64,000 nucleotides of DNA from DASQYE01 sp036389315. GTDB taxonomy: Bacteria > Acidobacteriota > Blastocatellia > Pyrinomonadales > Pyrinomonadaceae. Under the pieces are notes generated by a model. The model was given only the letters and a program-made list of their open reading frames with translations, was not told the origin of the DNA and made no database searches. The stretch covers positions 48,608 to 112,607 of the forward strand of contig DASVQF010000003.1 of NCBI GenBank assembly GCA_036389315.1, written 5' to 3'. A program made the translations under genes and the position numbers. Below, piece after piece: positions 34,679 through 43,887 of this stretch (position 1 is the first letter of the stretch; the number at the start of each line of letters is the position of its first letter).

Positions 34679-35689
34679 TCAACTTCTGCCGAGAACTTTT
34701 ATGTCCCGCTCGCTGACGATCTTCCATCCCTCGCCGCTGCGCTGCCATTCGAGCTGCTGAATGACCCGCCCGCGCCGCTCGCGCCCCTCCAGCTTGATTA
34801 CATACTCTTTGAAAAAGCGAATGGTAGAGGTCTGCTCGTCCGGGCTGAGCTCTATTTCCGGCTCACGTGCCGACACTTCTATGGCCTCTGCGCGCTCGAA
34901 CATGCGGGCCCGGTCGGCGCGCACAAGCTCCTGAGAGACATCACGCGAGCGGTAGAAAGCTTTCAACTGCGGGCCGTAAAAGCTCATCAGCCGCTCAAGG
35001 TCGCGCGCGTTGGTGGCCGCGAGCCATCCTTCAAAAGCGCTGCGCAGCGCCGCCCGCTCGTCCGCGACGGGCTGCGAATTGGATTGACCGCCAGCGGCCG
35101 GTGCCGGGTTCCGGCTGGCGATCTCCGCGATGGCCTGGTCAAAGTAATACGAGATGTTCCGGTAAGTTACTTCCGTCGGCTGCTGCGCGACTTTGCCCCC
35201 TTCGTAGACGACCTCGTAGGTGAGCATCTTGACCCAGTTGCCGAGGGCGTCGTATTCGTAGGCGTAAACTTCTTTCCTCAAAATCCGGTCGCCGCCGTCA
35301 CGCAAGGTCATCTCGCTCATGCTGCCCCGCTCGTCGTAAGCGTAGTCCTCGCGCCCCACCTGCGGATTGCCCGAGATCAGGAAATATGCGTTATCAATTC
35401 TTTTGCCCCTGGCGTCGTAGGTGGTCGTCTCAAGCAGCTCGCGCCCGCCCTCGACCAGTTTGCCGTCTCTAATGGAAAGCTTAGCCGTCTCTGTTCGTAC
35501 ACGATTGACGGGCCCCTTCAGGCCGTCCTGGTCTCTGTCTGTGCCGAGCGAGGCGAGGACGACGGGAGATTGATCGGAGGCTGGATTTCGTTGGGCCCAA
35601 CTATAAGAGATGGTGAAGCTGATAGCGAATGCGACGCACGCCAGAAGAAGGATGCTGGCCCATCCGGGCTGGTTAACTTTTAGGAGCAT
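34679..35689 (-). CDS. Exported protein with an RHS/YD-like beta region and an NTF2-like C-terminal domain
   Basis: 336 residues with an N-terminal hydrophobic helix (about 12-30) that may be a signal peptide or anchor. Residues about 50-165 have repeated Tyr-Asp strands (YDARGKRID; YAYDERGSMSEM; YEYDALGNWVK), like the beta-turn repeats of RHS proteins. Residues 205-330 form an NTF2/SnoaL-like domain (FEGWLAATNARDLERLMSFYGPQLKAFYRSRD; LEWQRSGEGWKIVSERD). It is the first gene of the minus-strand cluster with the DUF4388 protein, 39 bases apart. The start could also be the GTG three bases upstream. Function unknown. Confidence 0.72.
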   Translation of the reverse strand: MLLKVNQPGWASILLLACVAFAISFTISYSWAQRNPASDQSPVVLASLGTDRDQDGLKGPVNRVRTETAKLSIRDGKLVEGGRELLETTTYDARGKRIDNAYFLISGNPQVGREDYAYDERGSMSEMTLRDGGDRILRKEVYAYEYDALGNWVKMLTYEVVYEGGKVAQQPTEVTYRNISYYFDQAIAEIASRNPAPAAGGQSNSQPVADERAALRSAFEGWLAATNARDLERLMSFYGPQLKAFYRSRDVSQELVRADRARMFERAEAIEVSAREPEIELSPDEQTSTIRFFKEYVIKLEGRERRGRVIQQLEWQRSGEGWKIVSERDIKVLGRS

Positions 35690-35783
35690 CACCTGGGTTC
35701 TCTAAAACGCAAAGTCACCGATATGTCGCGCCTGACAGCGAGCCAATATACAACATTTGGTAGCCATCCGGGTAGTCGAAAGA

Positions 35784-35812
35784 GCAAAAGCCCCGGCCGT
35801 CGGGCCAGGGCT
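35784..35812 (-). terminator. Intrinsic terminator of the pyrimidine catabolism operon
   Basis: Read on the minus strand: a 10-bp stem AGCCCTGGCC / GGCCGGGGCT with loop CGAC (35812-35789), followed by TTTTGCTCTTT. The one non-Watson-Crick position is a G-U pair on the minus-strand RNA but a C-A mismatch on the plus-strand RNA, which supports minus-strand function. It is 66 bases after the preA-like stop codon. Confidence 0.85.
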
Positions 35813-35878
35813 TCTGGTTGTCAGGCCGCCGGCAGTGCGCGACCCGGTTATTTTGTCTGCTTCACTGGTGAAGAGAGC

Positions 35879-36979
35879 CTAGTTGGAAGTTAGCTCGGCG
35901 GTCTTCTCCGTAATGCTCTTCTCGGCCCAGTCGTTGTCGCGGCTCGACTCGCCCGCGCGGATGCGCTTGGCCTGCTTCATGCGCTCGACCAGTTCCATGT
36001 GGGTTGAGAAGTAGGGGATGCTCTTGCCGACGATTTCCTGCACGGTCTCGAATTTCTTGTCCGTCATGAATTTTGCGAGCCCCTCTTTCAGCTCGTCTAT
36101 GATCTTGACGCCGTGCAGCATGACTCCCGTGCAGACCTGCACTGTGGAAGCGCCGAGCAGCATGAATTCAATCGCGTCGTGCGAGCGTTCGATGCCGCCG
36201 ATGCCGCTGATGGAGATGCCTTCGGGCAGAGATTGCGCGAGCTGGCTGACCATCCTGAGCGCGATGGGGCGCACGGCCTGCGAAGAGTAGCCGCCCGGCA
36301 CAGTGTAGCCTTCGACGCAGGGCATCGGGCGCAAGGTGTCGAGGTCTACGCCGATGACGGAAAGGATGGTGTTGATGGCGGAGATGCCCGCTGCGCCTCC
36401 GCGCACGGCTGCCTGCGACGGCTCCTTGATGTTGGTGATGTTGGGCGTCATCTTGGCCCAGACCGGAATCCTCGCCACCTCCGTCACCCAGCGCGTGACC
36501 TCTTCGGTCAAGTCCGGGTGCTCGCCCATCTCCGAGCCCATCCTGCGCTCGGTCATGCCGTGCGGGCAGGAGAAGTTCAGCTCAAGGGCATCGACGCCTG
36601 TCTCCTGCACCACGCGCGTCAACTCCTGCCAGCGAGACTTCTCGTACTCCTCCATGATCGAGGCGATCAGGATGTGGCGCGGGTACTCCCTTTTGATCTC
36701 GCGGAACTCTTCGAGCCAGACATCAATCGGGCGGTCTGAGATCAGCTCTATATTCTCGAAGCCGATGATCTCGCCCGTGTCGCGCGAGCGCAGCCGCCCG
36801 TAGCGCGGGACGACGTTGACGACCTTGGCGCTCTCCAGGCTCACGGTCTTTGCCACCACGCCGCCCCATCCGGCGTCGAAAGATTTGGCGATGACCCGCG
36901 CGTTGGTTCCCGGCGGGCCCGAGCCGAGCAGGAAAGGGTTCGGAAACTCTATGCCGTTGACGGTAATTGAGAGATTCAT
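35879..36979 (-). CDS. preA: Dihydropyrimidine dehydrogenase subunit PreA-like (lacks the C-terminal ferredoxin domain)
   Basis: FMN-containing TIM-barrel enzyme reducing uracil and thymine to dihydro forms, 366 residues. It shows NPFLLGSGPPGTN, the active-site loop ELNFSCPHGMTER with catalytic Cys, KMTPNITN and GIGGIERSHDAIEFMLLGASTVQVCTG (FMN phosphate site). E. coli PreA is about 410 residues and ends in a 2[4Fe-4S] ferredoxin domain; here no CxxCxxC motif is present and the protein stops about 45 residues early. The PreT partner is not in the window. It is the last gene of the catabolic operon, 14 bases after the ureidopropionase. Confidence 0.9.
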   Translation of the reverse strand: MNLSITVNGIEFPNPFLLGSGPPGTNARVIAKSFDAGWGGVVAKTVSLESAKVVNVVPRYGRLRSRDTGEIIGFENIELISDRPIDVWLEEFREIKREYPRHILIASIMEEYEKSRWQELTRVVQETGVDALELNFSCPHGMTERRMGSEMGEHPDLTEEVTRWVTEVARIPVWAKMTPNITNIKEPSQAAVRGGAAGISAINTILSVIGVDLDTLRPMPCVEGYTVPGGYSSQAVRPIALRMVSQLAQSLPEGISISGIGGIERSHDAIEFMLLGASTVQVCTGVMLHGVKIIDELKEGLAKFMTDKKFETVQEIVGKSIPYFSTHMELVERMKQAKRIRAGESSRDNDWAEKSITEKTAELTSN

Positions 36980-36993
36980 AGTTAATCCTCTTT

Positions 36994-37863
<870 letters not shown>

Positions 37864-37926
37864 AATCTGTTTCCTATCTGGTGTTGAGATTGAAGCGAAG
37901 ATCGCTCCTCGCCTCTCAAAAAGGTT

Positions 37927-39444
37927 TCAGAGCGCTTCCGCCTCCACGACGGTTGCCGTGTGTGGGGGAGATAATTTCATGAGCGCAAGGTGTGTGACGG
38001 CTGAAGCGCCGAAGCCGACAAACCAGGCGTAATCATACAACGGCCTTAACAGGGGCACTACCAGGCCGATCCAGGCGAGCGCGCAGCCGACAAGTGTGGC
38101 GACAACGGCCCGCCAGTTCCACCCGCCCGTGTATGTATAGAGCCCCCTTGTCCGGTAAAGGTCTGGGAGCGCGAGCCGCTTTTGACGCACCAGCCAGTAG
38201 TCTGCGATGAGCACTCCGGCAATCGAGCCCAAGCCCCCCGAATATCCGACCAGCCAGCTAAAGATATAGCCTGAAGGGTCTGCCAGCAGCCGCCACGGCT
38301 GCATCAGGATGCCTATGATGCCTGTGATCAGGCCGCCCAAGCGGAAAGATATCCAGCGCGGAAAGGCGTTGGCGAAATCGTTGGCCGGTGAGACGACGTT
38401 GGCAGCGATGTTGACGGCCAGCGTCGCCACGACGACCGTGAACATAGAGATGGCGACGACCCACACCTGGCTGAACTGCCCGACCAGCTTCATCGGATCC
38501 CACAGCTCTTCCATCTTCATGTGCGGGTAGATGACGACCGCCGCCGAAGTAATCATCACGCCCATCGCGGCGAAGACCGTCATCGTCGAAGGCAGAGCGG
38601 CGACCTGCCCGACGACCTGCTCGCGCTGGCTGCGACCGAAGCGGGTAAAATCCGGCATGTTCAGAGAGAGCGTGGCCCAGTAGCCGATCATCGCCGTCAG
38701 AGAAGGAATGAAGATCGGCAGGAACTCTCGCCAGCTCTGGTAGCGCCCCTGTTCCTTGAAGAGGTAGCCGAGCCCTTGCGCGCGCCAGATGGCCCACCCG
38801 AGCAGCAGCGCCGTCATCACCAGCACGAAAGGCGCTGCCCAGTTCTCGACTCTTCTGAGCAGATCCATCCCGCGATAGATGATGTAGATGTTCAGTCCCC
38901 AGAAGAGCAGGAACGAAAGCCATTCGGTCGGCGTGTGGCCTCCGACGGGCCCGCCGAGAAGCTGGGCCCACCCTGGAATGATCGCGCGGAAGAAAGTGTC
39001 CAGGGCTTCGCCTCCGATCCACGCCTGGATGCCGAACCAGCCGCAGGCCACCAGGGCACGCATCAGGGCCGGGAGGTTTGAGCCGAACGTGCCGTAAGCG
39101 GCACGCGCAAAGACTGGGAAGGGAATGCCGTACTTTGTGCCCGGATGCGAGTTCAAAAGGATGGGGACGAGCACGATTGTATTGCCGAGCAGGATAGTAA
39201 TGAGCGCCTGCCACCAGTTCATCCCGGCGCTGATGAGCCCAGAGGAGAGCATGTAGGTCGGGATGCAATGCGCCATACTGATCCAGAGCGCGGCATAGTT
39301 ATAGGTCGTCCAGTTGCGCCTCTCAATCGGCACAGGCGCGAGGTCTTCATTATAGAGCGGGCTTGAGCTGATCGTGCGGTAATCACGCAGCTCGACACGG
39401 CCGTCCCCATGCTGAATGACTTCATCGTCACTATGCCTCTGCAT
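37927..39444 (-). CDS. NCS1-family nucleobase/hydantoin/allantoin permease
   Basis: 505-residue transporter with about 12 membrane segments. The family sequences RRNWTTYNYAALWISMAHCIPTYMLSSGLI at the N-terminus, NSHPGTKYGIPFPVFARAAYG (loop 2-3) and WWQALITILLGN are present. By analogy with NCS1 members it imports uracil, dihydropyrimidines, allantoin or hydantoins with a cation. Encoded between beta-ureidopropionase and dihydropyrimidinase, so its cargo is most likely uracil/thymine or a pathway intermediate. Confidence 0.92.
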   Translation of the reverse strand: MQRHSDDEVIQHGDGRVELRDYRTISSSPLYNEDLAPVPIERRNWTTYNYAALWISMAHCIPTYMLSSGLISAGMNWWQALITILLGNTIVLVPILLNSHPGTKYGIPFPVFARAAYGTFGSNLPALMRALVACGWFGIQAWIGGEALDTFFRAIIPGWAQLLGGPVGGHTPTEWLSFLLFWGLNIYIIYRGMDLLRRVENWAAPFVLVMTALLLGWAIWRAQGLGYLFKEQGRYQSWREFLPIFIPSLTAMIGYWATLSLNMPDFTRFGRSQREQVVGQVAALPSTMTVFAAMGVMITSAAVVIYPHMKMEELWDPMKLVGQFSQVWVVAISMFTVVVATLAVNIAANVVSPANDFANAFPRWISFRLGGLITGIIGILMQPWRLLADPSGYIFSWLVGYSGGLGSIAGVLIADYWLVRQKRLALPDLYRTRGLYTYTGGWNWRAVVATLVGCALAWIGLVVPLLRPLYDYAWFVGFGASAVTHLALMKLSPPHTATVVEAEAL

Positions 39445-39469
39445 TTAGCATTACCTCCAACTTGTGCTG

Positions 39470-40177
39470 TCACGGCATACAATCGGCGTTGCCTTCCAGC
39501 CCGCAGCGAAACAGATGCGGAACCTCCGCCTGGGTCAGCTCCCGCGTATTCGTCCAGACCTTCGAGTCCGAATACTTGTCTGCCGTCCAGCCCACTCGGC
39601 TCTTGTTTCGCCAAGCGCCTTCAAGGGCCGCCCGCTCGCCCGAGCCGAAAAGATGATAAGACTCGTGCAGCAGGATAGCAGCCCTCTCCGTATCATCCCT
39701 GGCCGTGTCGAAGAACTCCGGGTAGAGCGTCAAGACTTCAAAGGGGAAGTTGGTCGCAGCATAGGCGTCTCTGTGCCCGACCTGCATGTTCCACCAATTG
39801 TCAGTCGTGCGATAGCTCGTCAGGTGGCGCAGCACGAATGATTCCTTGCCGAAACCCTTCTCTTCGAGAACCGCAATCGCACGCTCAATCGTCTCTCTCT
39901 GTTTCAGGTTGGCCCGGCTGGATGTCATGAGCAGCGACATGTACCAGACGCCCAGGATCAAGCCCGTCATGCCGAGCACCCAGGAGACGCGCTTCGCAAA
40001 GCTCCTCTTCTTCGGCGGCGGCTGCTGCCCCGCAGCTTCGCTCTCAAACTCCCGGCCAGCCTCTACCTCAGCCGCGCCTGCTTCCTTCAGATGTGCGCCG
40101 CAGCGCTTGCACGCTTCGGCTGTGGCAAAGTTGACGAGGCCGCATTGCCCGCACCTGATACTGCTGCTGCTGCTCAC
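39470..40177 (-). CDS. Zinc-ribbon membrane protein with HExxH metalloprotease-like motif
   Basis: 235 residues. An N-terminal zinc ribbon (IRCGQCGLVNFATAEACKRCGAHL; Cys 9, 12, 23, 26) is followed by a Pro/Lys linker and a membrane helix (about 66-84). The C-terminal domain contains LLHESYHLFGSGE with H171-E172-x-x-H175, the zincin zinc-binding and catalytic signature; Glu residues at 182 and 186 could be the third ligand. It lies inside the pyrimidine catabolism operon, between permease and dihydropyrimidinase, with short gaps. No pathway step requires a peptidase, so its role is unknown; quality control of the permease is one speculation. Confidence 0.72.
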   Translation of the reverse strand: MSSSSSIRCGQCGLVNFATAEACKRCGAHLKEAGAAEVEAGREFESEAAGQQPPPKKRSFAKRVSWVLGMTGLILGVWYMSLLMTSSRANLKQRETIERAIAVLEEKGFGKESFVLRHLTSYRTTDNWWNMQVGHRDAYAATNFPFEVLTLYPEFFDTARDDTERAAILLHESYHLFGSGERAALEGAWRNKSRVGWTADKYSDSKVWTNTRELTQAEVPHLFRCGLEGNADCMP

Positions 40178-40197
40178 GCTCGCTCGCTTTCACTCTC

Positions 40198-41577
40198 TTA
40201 CATCGTCACGCACGTCCCGCGCTTCAGGAAGCGGCCGTCGCCCGGCTTGCCCTTGTACTCGCCGCCCTCTATTACCACCCGCCCGCGCGAGAGCACAGTC
40301 TCGACCACGCCCCTGATAGTTTTGCCTTCGTAAGCCGAGTAGTCAACGTTCATGTGATGAGTCGCGGCGCTGATGGTCTGTTCGCGTTCGGGGTCGAAGA
40401 TTACAATGTCTGCGTCGGAGCCGATGGCGATAGTCCCTTTCTTCGGGAAGAGGCCGAACATCTTGGCGGCGGCCGTGGACGTTAACTCGACGAAGCGATT
40501 TAAGGAGAAGCCCTTTTCGACAACCGCGCCGTTGAAGATGAGCGGCACGCGATGCTCTACGCCGGGCGCTCCGTTCGGTATCTTTGAAAAATCGTCGCGC
40601 CCCAGCTCCTTCTGCTCCTTCATGCAGAACGGGCAATGATCTGTCGAGACGACTTGCAGGTCGTCCATCCGCAGGCCCTTCCATAGCTCCGCCTGGTTCC
40701 AACGCTCCCTGAGCGGCGGCGTCATCACGTACTTAGCGCCCTCAAAGCCCTCGCCGTAATCGTCTATCGAGAGAAAGAGGTATTGCGGACAGGTCTCGGC
40801 AAACGCGGGTATGCCTCTATCGCGCGCCTCTCTGACCTGTTTGAGGGCGTCGGCGCAAGAGAGATGGACTATGTAGACGGGCGACTCGGCCATCTCGGCA
40901 ATCGCAATTGCGCGATGCACGCCTTCGGCCTCGGCTATGGTCGGACGGGTCAGCGCGTGATACTTCGGCGCAGTCCTGCCTTCGGCCAGGGCGCGCTTGA
41001 TAATCTCGTTGATGACGATGCCGTTCTCGGCGTGCATGCAGATCAGCCCGCCGCGCTCTCCGGCCGCCGTCATCGCGCGAAAGATCGTCGCATCGTCAAC
41101 CAGAAAGACGCCCGGATAGGCCATGAAGAGCTTGAAGCTGGTCACGCCCTCGTCAATCAGGCGTCGCATCTCCGGCACGCGCTCGTCTTCCAAGTCTGTC
41201 GTAATCAGGTGAAAGCCGTAATCAATGGCAGTCTTCCCCTCGGCCTTGGCATGCCACCGATCCAGGCCCTCGGTCAAAGACTGTCCCTTGTACTGCACTG
41301 CGAAGTCTATGATCGTAGTCGTCCCGCCGTGCGCTGCGGCAATCGTGCCGGTGCGAAAATCATCCGACGCCTCCGTTCCCCCGAACGGCAGCTCCATGTG
41401 CGTGTGCGGGTCAATGCCGCCCGGTATCACAAGCTTCCCCCCGGCATCGATCACCCGGTCAGCCTCCATCTCAAGCCGCGCCCCGATCACAGAGACTACC
41501 TCACCGTCAACCAGCACGTCCGCTCTGTAATCATCCACGGCCGTCACGACCCGCCCGTTACGAATCAGCGTTCTCAT
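40198..41577 (-). CDS. hydA: Dihydropyrimidinase (D-hydantoinase)
   Basis: Hydrolyses dihydrouracil/dihydrothymine to N-carbamoyl-beta-amino acids. The 459-residue amidohydrolase has the binuclear metal site: HTH in GGIDPHTHMELPFGG, the carboxylated Lys in TSFKLFMAYPG, His in ICMHAENG, His in VYIVHLSC and Asp in STDHCPF, all at the spacing of dihydropyrimidinases. ATG 41577 follows TAGGAGACGCT. The 330-base gap to the next gene upstream is occupied by the 21-nt repeat array, so this gene may have its own promoter or depend on read-through. Confidence 0.95.
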   Translation of the reverse strand: MRTLIRNGRVVTAVDDYRADVLVDGEVVSVIGARLEMEADRVIDAGGKLVIPGGIDPHTHMELPFGGTEASDDFRTGTIAAAHGGTTTIIDFAVQYKGQSLTEGLDRWHAKAEGKTAIDYGFHLITTDLEDERVPEMRRLIDEGVTSFKLFMAYPGVFLVDDATIFRAMTAAGERGGLICMHAENGIVINEIIKRALAEGRTAPKYHALTRPTIAEAEGVHRAIAIAEMAESPVYIVHLSCADALKQVREARDRGIPAFAETCPQYLFLSIDDYGEGFEGAKYVMTPPLRERWNQAELWKGLRMDDLQVVSTDHCPFCMKEQKELGRDDFSKIPNGAPGVEHRVPLIFNGAVVEKGFSLNRFVELTSTAAAKMFGLFPKKGTIAIGSDADIVIFDPEREQTISAATHHMNVDYSAYEGKTIRGVVETVLSRGRVVIEGGEYKGKPGDGRFLKRGTCVTM

Positions 41578-41660
41578 AGCGTCTCCTACTTAACGTCCAG
41601 TGGAAAGTTCGGCGGTCAAGTCCGGAGCTGACGACCGCCGGTTAATCCGAAACGGCCGGT
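41578..41660. other. Spacer between dihydropyrimidinase start and the 21-nt array
   Basis: 83 bases holding the dihydropyrimidinase ribosome-binding site (TAGGAG on the minus strand) and a GGCGGTCnnnnnnCCGGAGCTGACGACCGCC-like inverted repeat (GGCGGTC near 41611, GACCGCC near 41632). No gene is seen. Confidence 0.4.
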
Positions 41661-41933
41661 GTTTCCTTTATGCCGGAGAGACGGAACAAAGGAACCTGCC
41701 GAGGGTGTCGAGTTCCCGCGCGTGGGTATAAAGGAACCGTGAGCGGTTAGCTTATGTACACGCATGAACTCTTTGGGTTCAAGGACGATTCTGTTAAGTT
41801 CGCCGATGATTCCTTTGAGTTCACCTGTGATTCCTTTAAGTTCGCGGCCGGATTCAAAGGAATCACCTTTGAACTTAAAGGAATCACGGGTGAATTTGAT
41901 GAAATCTATGCTGATTTCAAGGTTGCGAGCCCG
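41661..41933. repeat. 21-nt phased array of imperfect palindromes (13 units)
   Basis: Units begin every 21 bases (41661, 41682, ... 41913). Each is a 15-nt imperfect palindrome such as GATTCCTTTAAGTTC plus a 6-nt spacer. The word AAAGGAA recurs at 41688, 41730, 41856 and 41877, all in phase. Units at 41787-41849 read GATTC...AGTTC, and those at 41850-41912 read as the complement; 41829-41843 and 41871-41885 are exact reverse complements, so the array can fold on itself. The right end overlaps the last codons of the aminotransferase. A short open frame through it encodes heptapeptide repeats, but I regard that as a by-product of the 21-nt period. Confidence 0.85.
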
Positions 41934-43219
41934 GCGTCGAGGGCTTCGATCAGCTCGTCAATGGTATCTTTGGTCGAGTTCAGCATGACGCCCGTGCGAA
42001 TCACGTTGCCGTAGAGGCCGCCTTTGCCGATCAGGACGCCGCGCCGCTTGGTCTCCTCGAAGACCTTCAGGACGGCCTGCGGGTCTGGCTCTTTGGTCTC
42101 GCGGTCTTTGACCAGCTCAAGCGCCTGCATCAACCCCATTCCGCGCACGTCGCCCACGGCCGGGTGCTTCTCTTTAAGCTCTTCCAGGCGCGAGCGGAAA
42201 TGTGCGCCGACAGTGGCCGCGTTCTTCTTCAGATCATCCTCTTCGATAACACGTATGACGGCCAGGGCTGCGGCCATCGAGACGGGATTGCCGCCGAAGG
42301 TGGAGAAGGTCAGGCCCGGATAGCTGTCGGCGACTTCGGGCGTGGCCGTGGTCATGCCTATGGGCACGCCGTTGCCCATGCCTTTGGCCGAAGTGATGAT
42401 GTCGGGCTCGACGTTCCAGTGCTCTATGCCGAACCACTTATCGCCCGTGCGGCCCCAGGCCGTCTGCACCTCGTCGGCGATGAAGAGGCCGCCGTGCTTG
42501 CGCGTGATCTCTACGGCGCGCTCGAAATAGCCGGGCGGGGGAACAATGAAGCCGCCGACGCCGAGGATGGGCTCGGCCATGAAGGCCGCGATCTCGCCCG
42601 TCGTCGTCGTCATAATCAAGTCCTCTATGTCGTTGGCGCAGGCCAGCCCGCATTCCGGATAGCTGAGCTTGAAAGGGCAGCGGTAGCAGTAGGGCGCGCG
42701 CGCATGGACTATGCCTGCGACCTGCGGCGGGAGCGGCCGCCAGGTCGAATGGCCGACGGCCGAGAGAGCCGTAGCGGAGCGCCCGCTGTAGCTGTGACGC
42801 AAGACCACTATCTCGTGGCGGCCCGTGTGCAGCTTGGCCGCGTGAATGGCCGTGTCGTCGGCCTCTGTGCCGGTGCTGGTGAAGAAGGATTTCTTCAGGC
42901 GGCCGGGCGTGATCTGGTAGAGCTTCTCGGCCAGGTCTGATTGCGGCTTATTGGCGTAGAGCGTCGAAGTGTGAGAGAGTGTCTTGACCTGCTCGATGAT
43001 CGCTTCGTTGACACGCGGGTTAGCGTGGCCGACGCTCACGGTCAGCACGCCGCCGAAGCAGTCCAGGTAACGATTGCCCTGATCGTCCCACACATATTCG
43101 CCCTCGCCGCGCACGAGCGCCAGGGGCTCCTGATAATAAGTGGCGACGGCGGGGAAGAGAAACTCTTTGTGCTTGCGCACGGTCTCGGACTGCGCTGCGC
43201 TCTTTTCGGCTGTGCTCAT
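41906..43219 (-). CDS. Class III PLP aminotransferase, probable beta-alanine/alanine-glyoxylate type
   Basis: 437 residues, fold-type I. FTSTGTEADDTAIHAAKLHTGRHEI is the cofactor-binding segment, LFIADEVQTAWGRTGD carries the PLP-contacting Asp, and the Schiff-base Lys is in ITSAKGMGNGVP. YCYRCPFKLSYPECGLACANDIED is typical of AGXT2-like proteins, which use beta-alanine or beta-aminoisobutyrate as amino donors, the products of the preceding pathway steps. That would convert beta-alanine to malonate semialdehyde. Its last six codons overlap the 21-nt array. Confidence 0.9.
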   Translation of the reverse strand: MSTAEKSAAQSETVRKHKEFLFPAVATYYQEPLALVRGEGEYVWDDQGNRYLDCFGGVLTVSVGHANPRVNEAIIEQVKTLSHTSTLYANKPQSDLAEKLYQITPGRLKKSFFTSTGTEADDTAIHAAKLHTGRHEIVVLRHSYSGRSATALSAVGHSTWRPLPPQVAGIVHARAPYCYRCPFKLSYPECGLACANDIEDLIMTTTTGEIAAFMAEPILGVGGFIVPPPGYFERAVEITRKHGGLFIADEVQTAWGRTGDKWFGIEHWNVEPDIITSAKGMGNGVPIGMTTATPEVADSYPGLTFSTFGGNPVSMAAALAVIRVIEEDDLKKNAATVGAHFRSRLEELKEKHPAVGDVRGMGLMQALELVKDRETKEPDPQAVLKVFEETKRRGVLIGKGGLYGNVIRTGVMLNSTKDTIDELIEALDAGLATLKSA

Positions 43220-43235
43220 AAACTTTCTCCCTTAA

Positions 43236-43853
43236 TCAAACAGGCTTTCCTTGATTCAAGCTCGCTCCTTCGTCAGCCTTCCGCGACCGATACGCCTGCC
43301 CCTCGTTCTTCAGCTTGTAGAAGATAAAGTAAACGCCCCACAGAAACACCAAAATCATCAGGACGACGGCCCATAAGCCATGCACTACGCGGTCTATCTC
43401 GCGGGCGTAGACGACGCCCAGGATGGCCGGCAGAAGCCCCACGGCGGCGAGCAGGTAAGTGCGCAAGACCCTGACGACGGACAGACCCGCCTCGCCCAGA
43501 ATATTGAAGCGCGCCGTCTCGCGCCCGTAGCCGAACTCCTGCGTCACAGGCTCTATCAGATAATTCTTGAGCGGGAAGATGGGCAGGAAGAGGGCTATGA
43601 TCCAGCGCGTCGCCTGGTACGTTCCGTCCGGCAGCGCCCGGTAATCCAGCAGCGTCGTCCCGAAGCCGTTGAACGAGTAGAAAGACTTGGCCGGAGGCTT
43701 CACCTCCTGTAGCCTCTCCGTCAACTTCTTCAGCTCATCCACGCTCTGCTCGAAGAGAGCAGGCGCGAGAGACTCTCCGCAATCGGTGCAAACAGACTCG
43801 GCCGTCGCGTTGACGTTCATGAAGCCACAGGCTGGACAGGTGACGGTTTTCAT
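43236..43853 (-). CDS. Zinc-ribbon double-membrane-segment protein of unknown function
   Basis: 205 residues. An N-terminal zinc ribbon (TCPACGFMNVNATAESVCTDCGESL; two CxxC pairs) is followed by a helical linker, a beta-rich segment (SFNGFGTTLLDYRALPDGTYQATRWIIALFLPIFPL) and two membrane helices (about 122-145 and 155-180). It lies between aldehyde dehydrogenase and aminotransferase in the catabolic operon, 17 and 34 bases away. It shares the ribbon-plus-membrane layout with the HExxH protein at 39470, although the rest differs. Function unknown. Confidence 0.7.
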   Translation of the reverse strand: MKTVTCPACGFMNVNATAESVCTDCGESLAPALFEQSVDELKKLTERLQEVKPPAKSFYSFNGFGTTLLDYRALPDGTYQATRWIIALFLPIFPLKNYLIEPVTQEFGYGRETARFNILGEAGLSVVRVLRTYLLAAVGLLPAILGVVYAREIDRVVHGLWAVVLMILVFLWGVYFIFYKLKNEGQAYRSRKADEGASLNQGKPV

Positions 43854-43887
43854 GATGAGAAGCTATTTCGGTTTGGCATCAATCCTG

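Noticed and set aside
41754..42014. Plus-strand open frame encoding FKF-type heptapeptide repeats
   Set aside because: It lies in the 21-nt array and then runs antisense through the aminotransferase 3' end; the heptapeptide pattern follows from the DNA period, and there is no ribosome-binding site.
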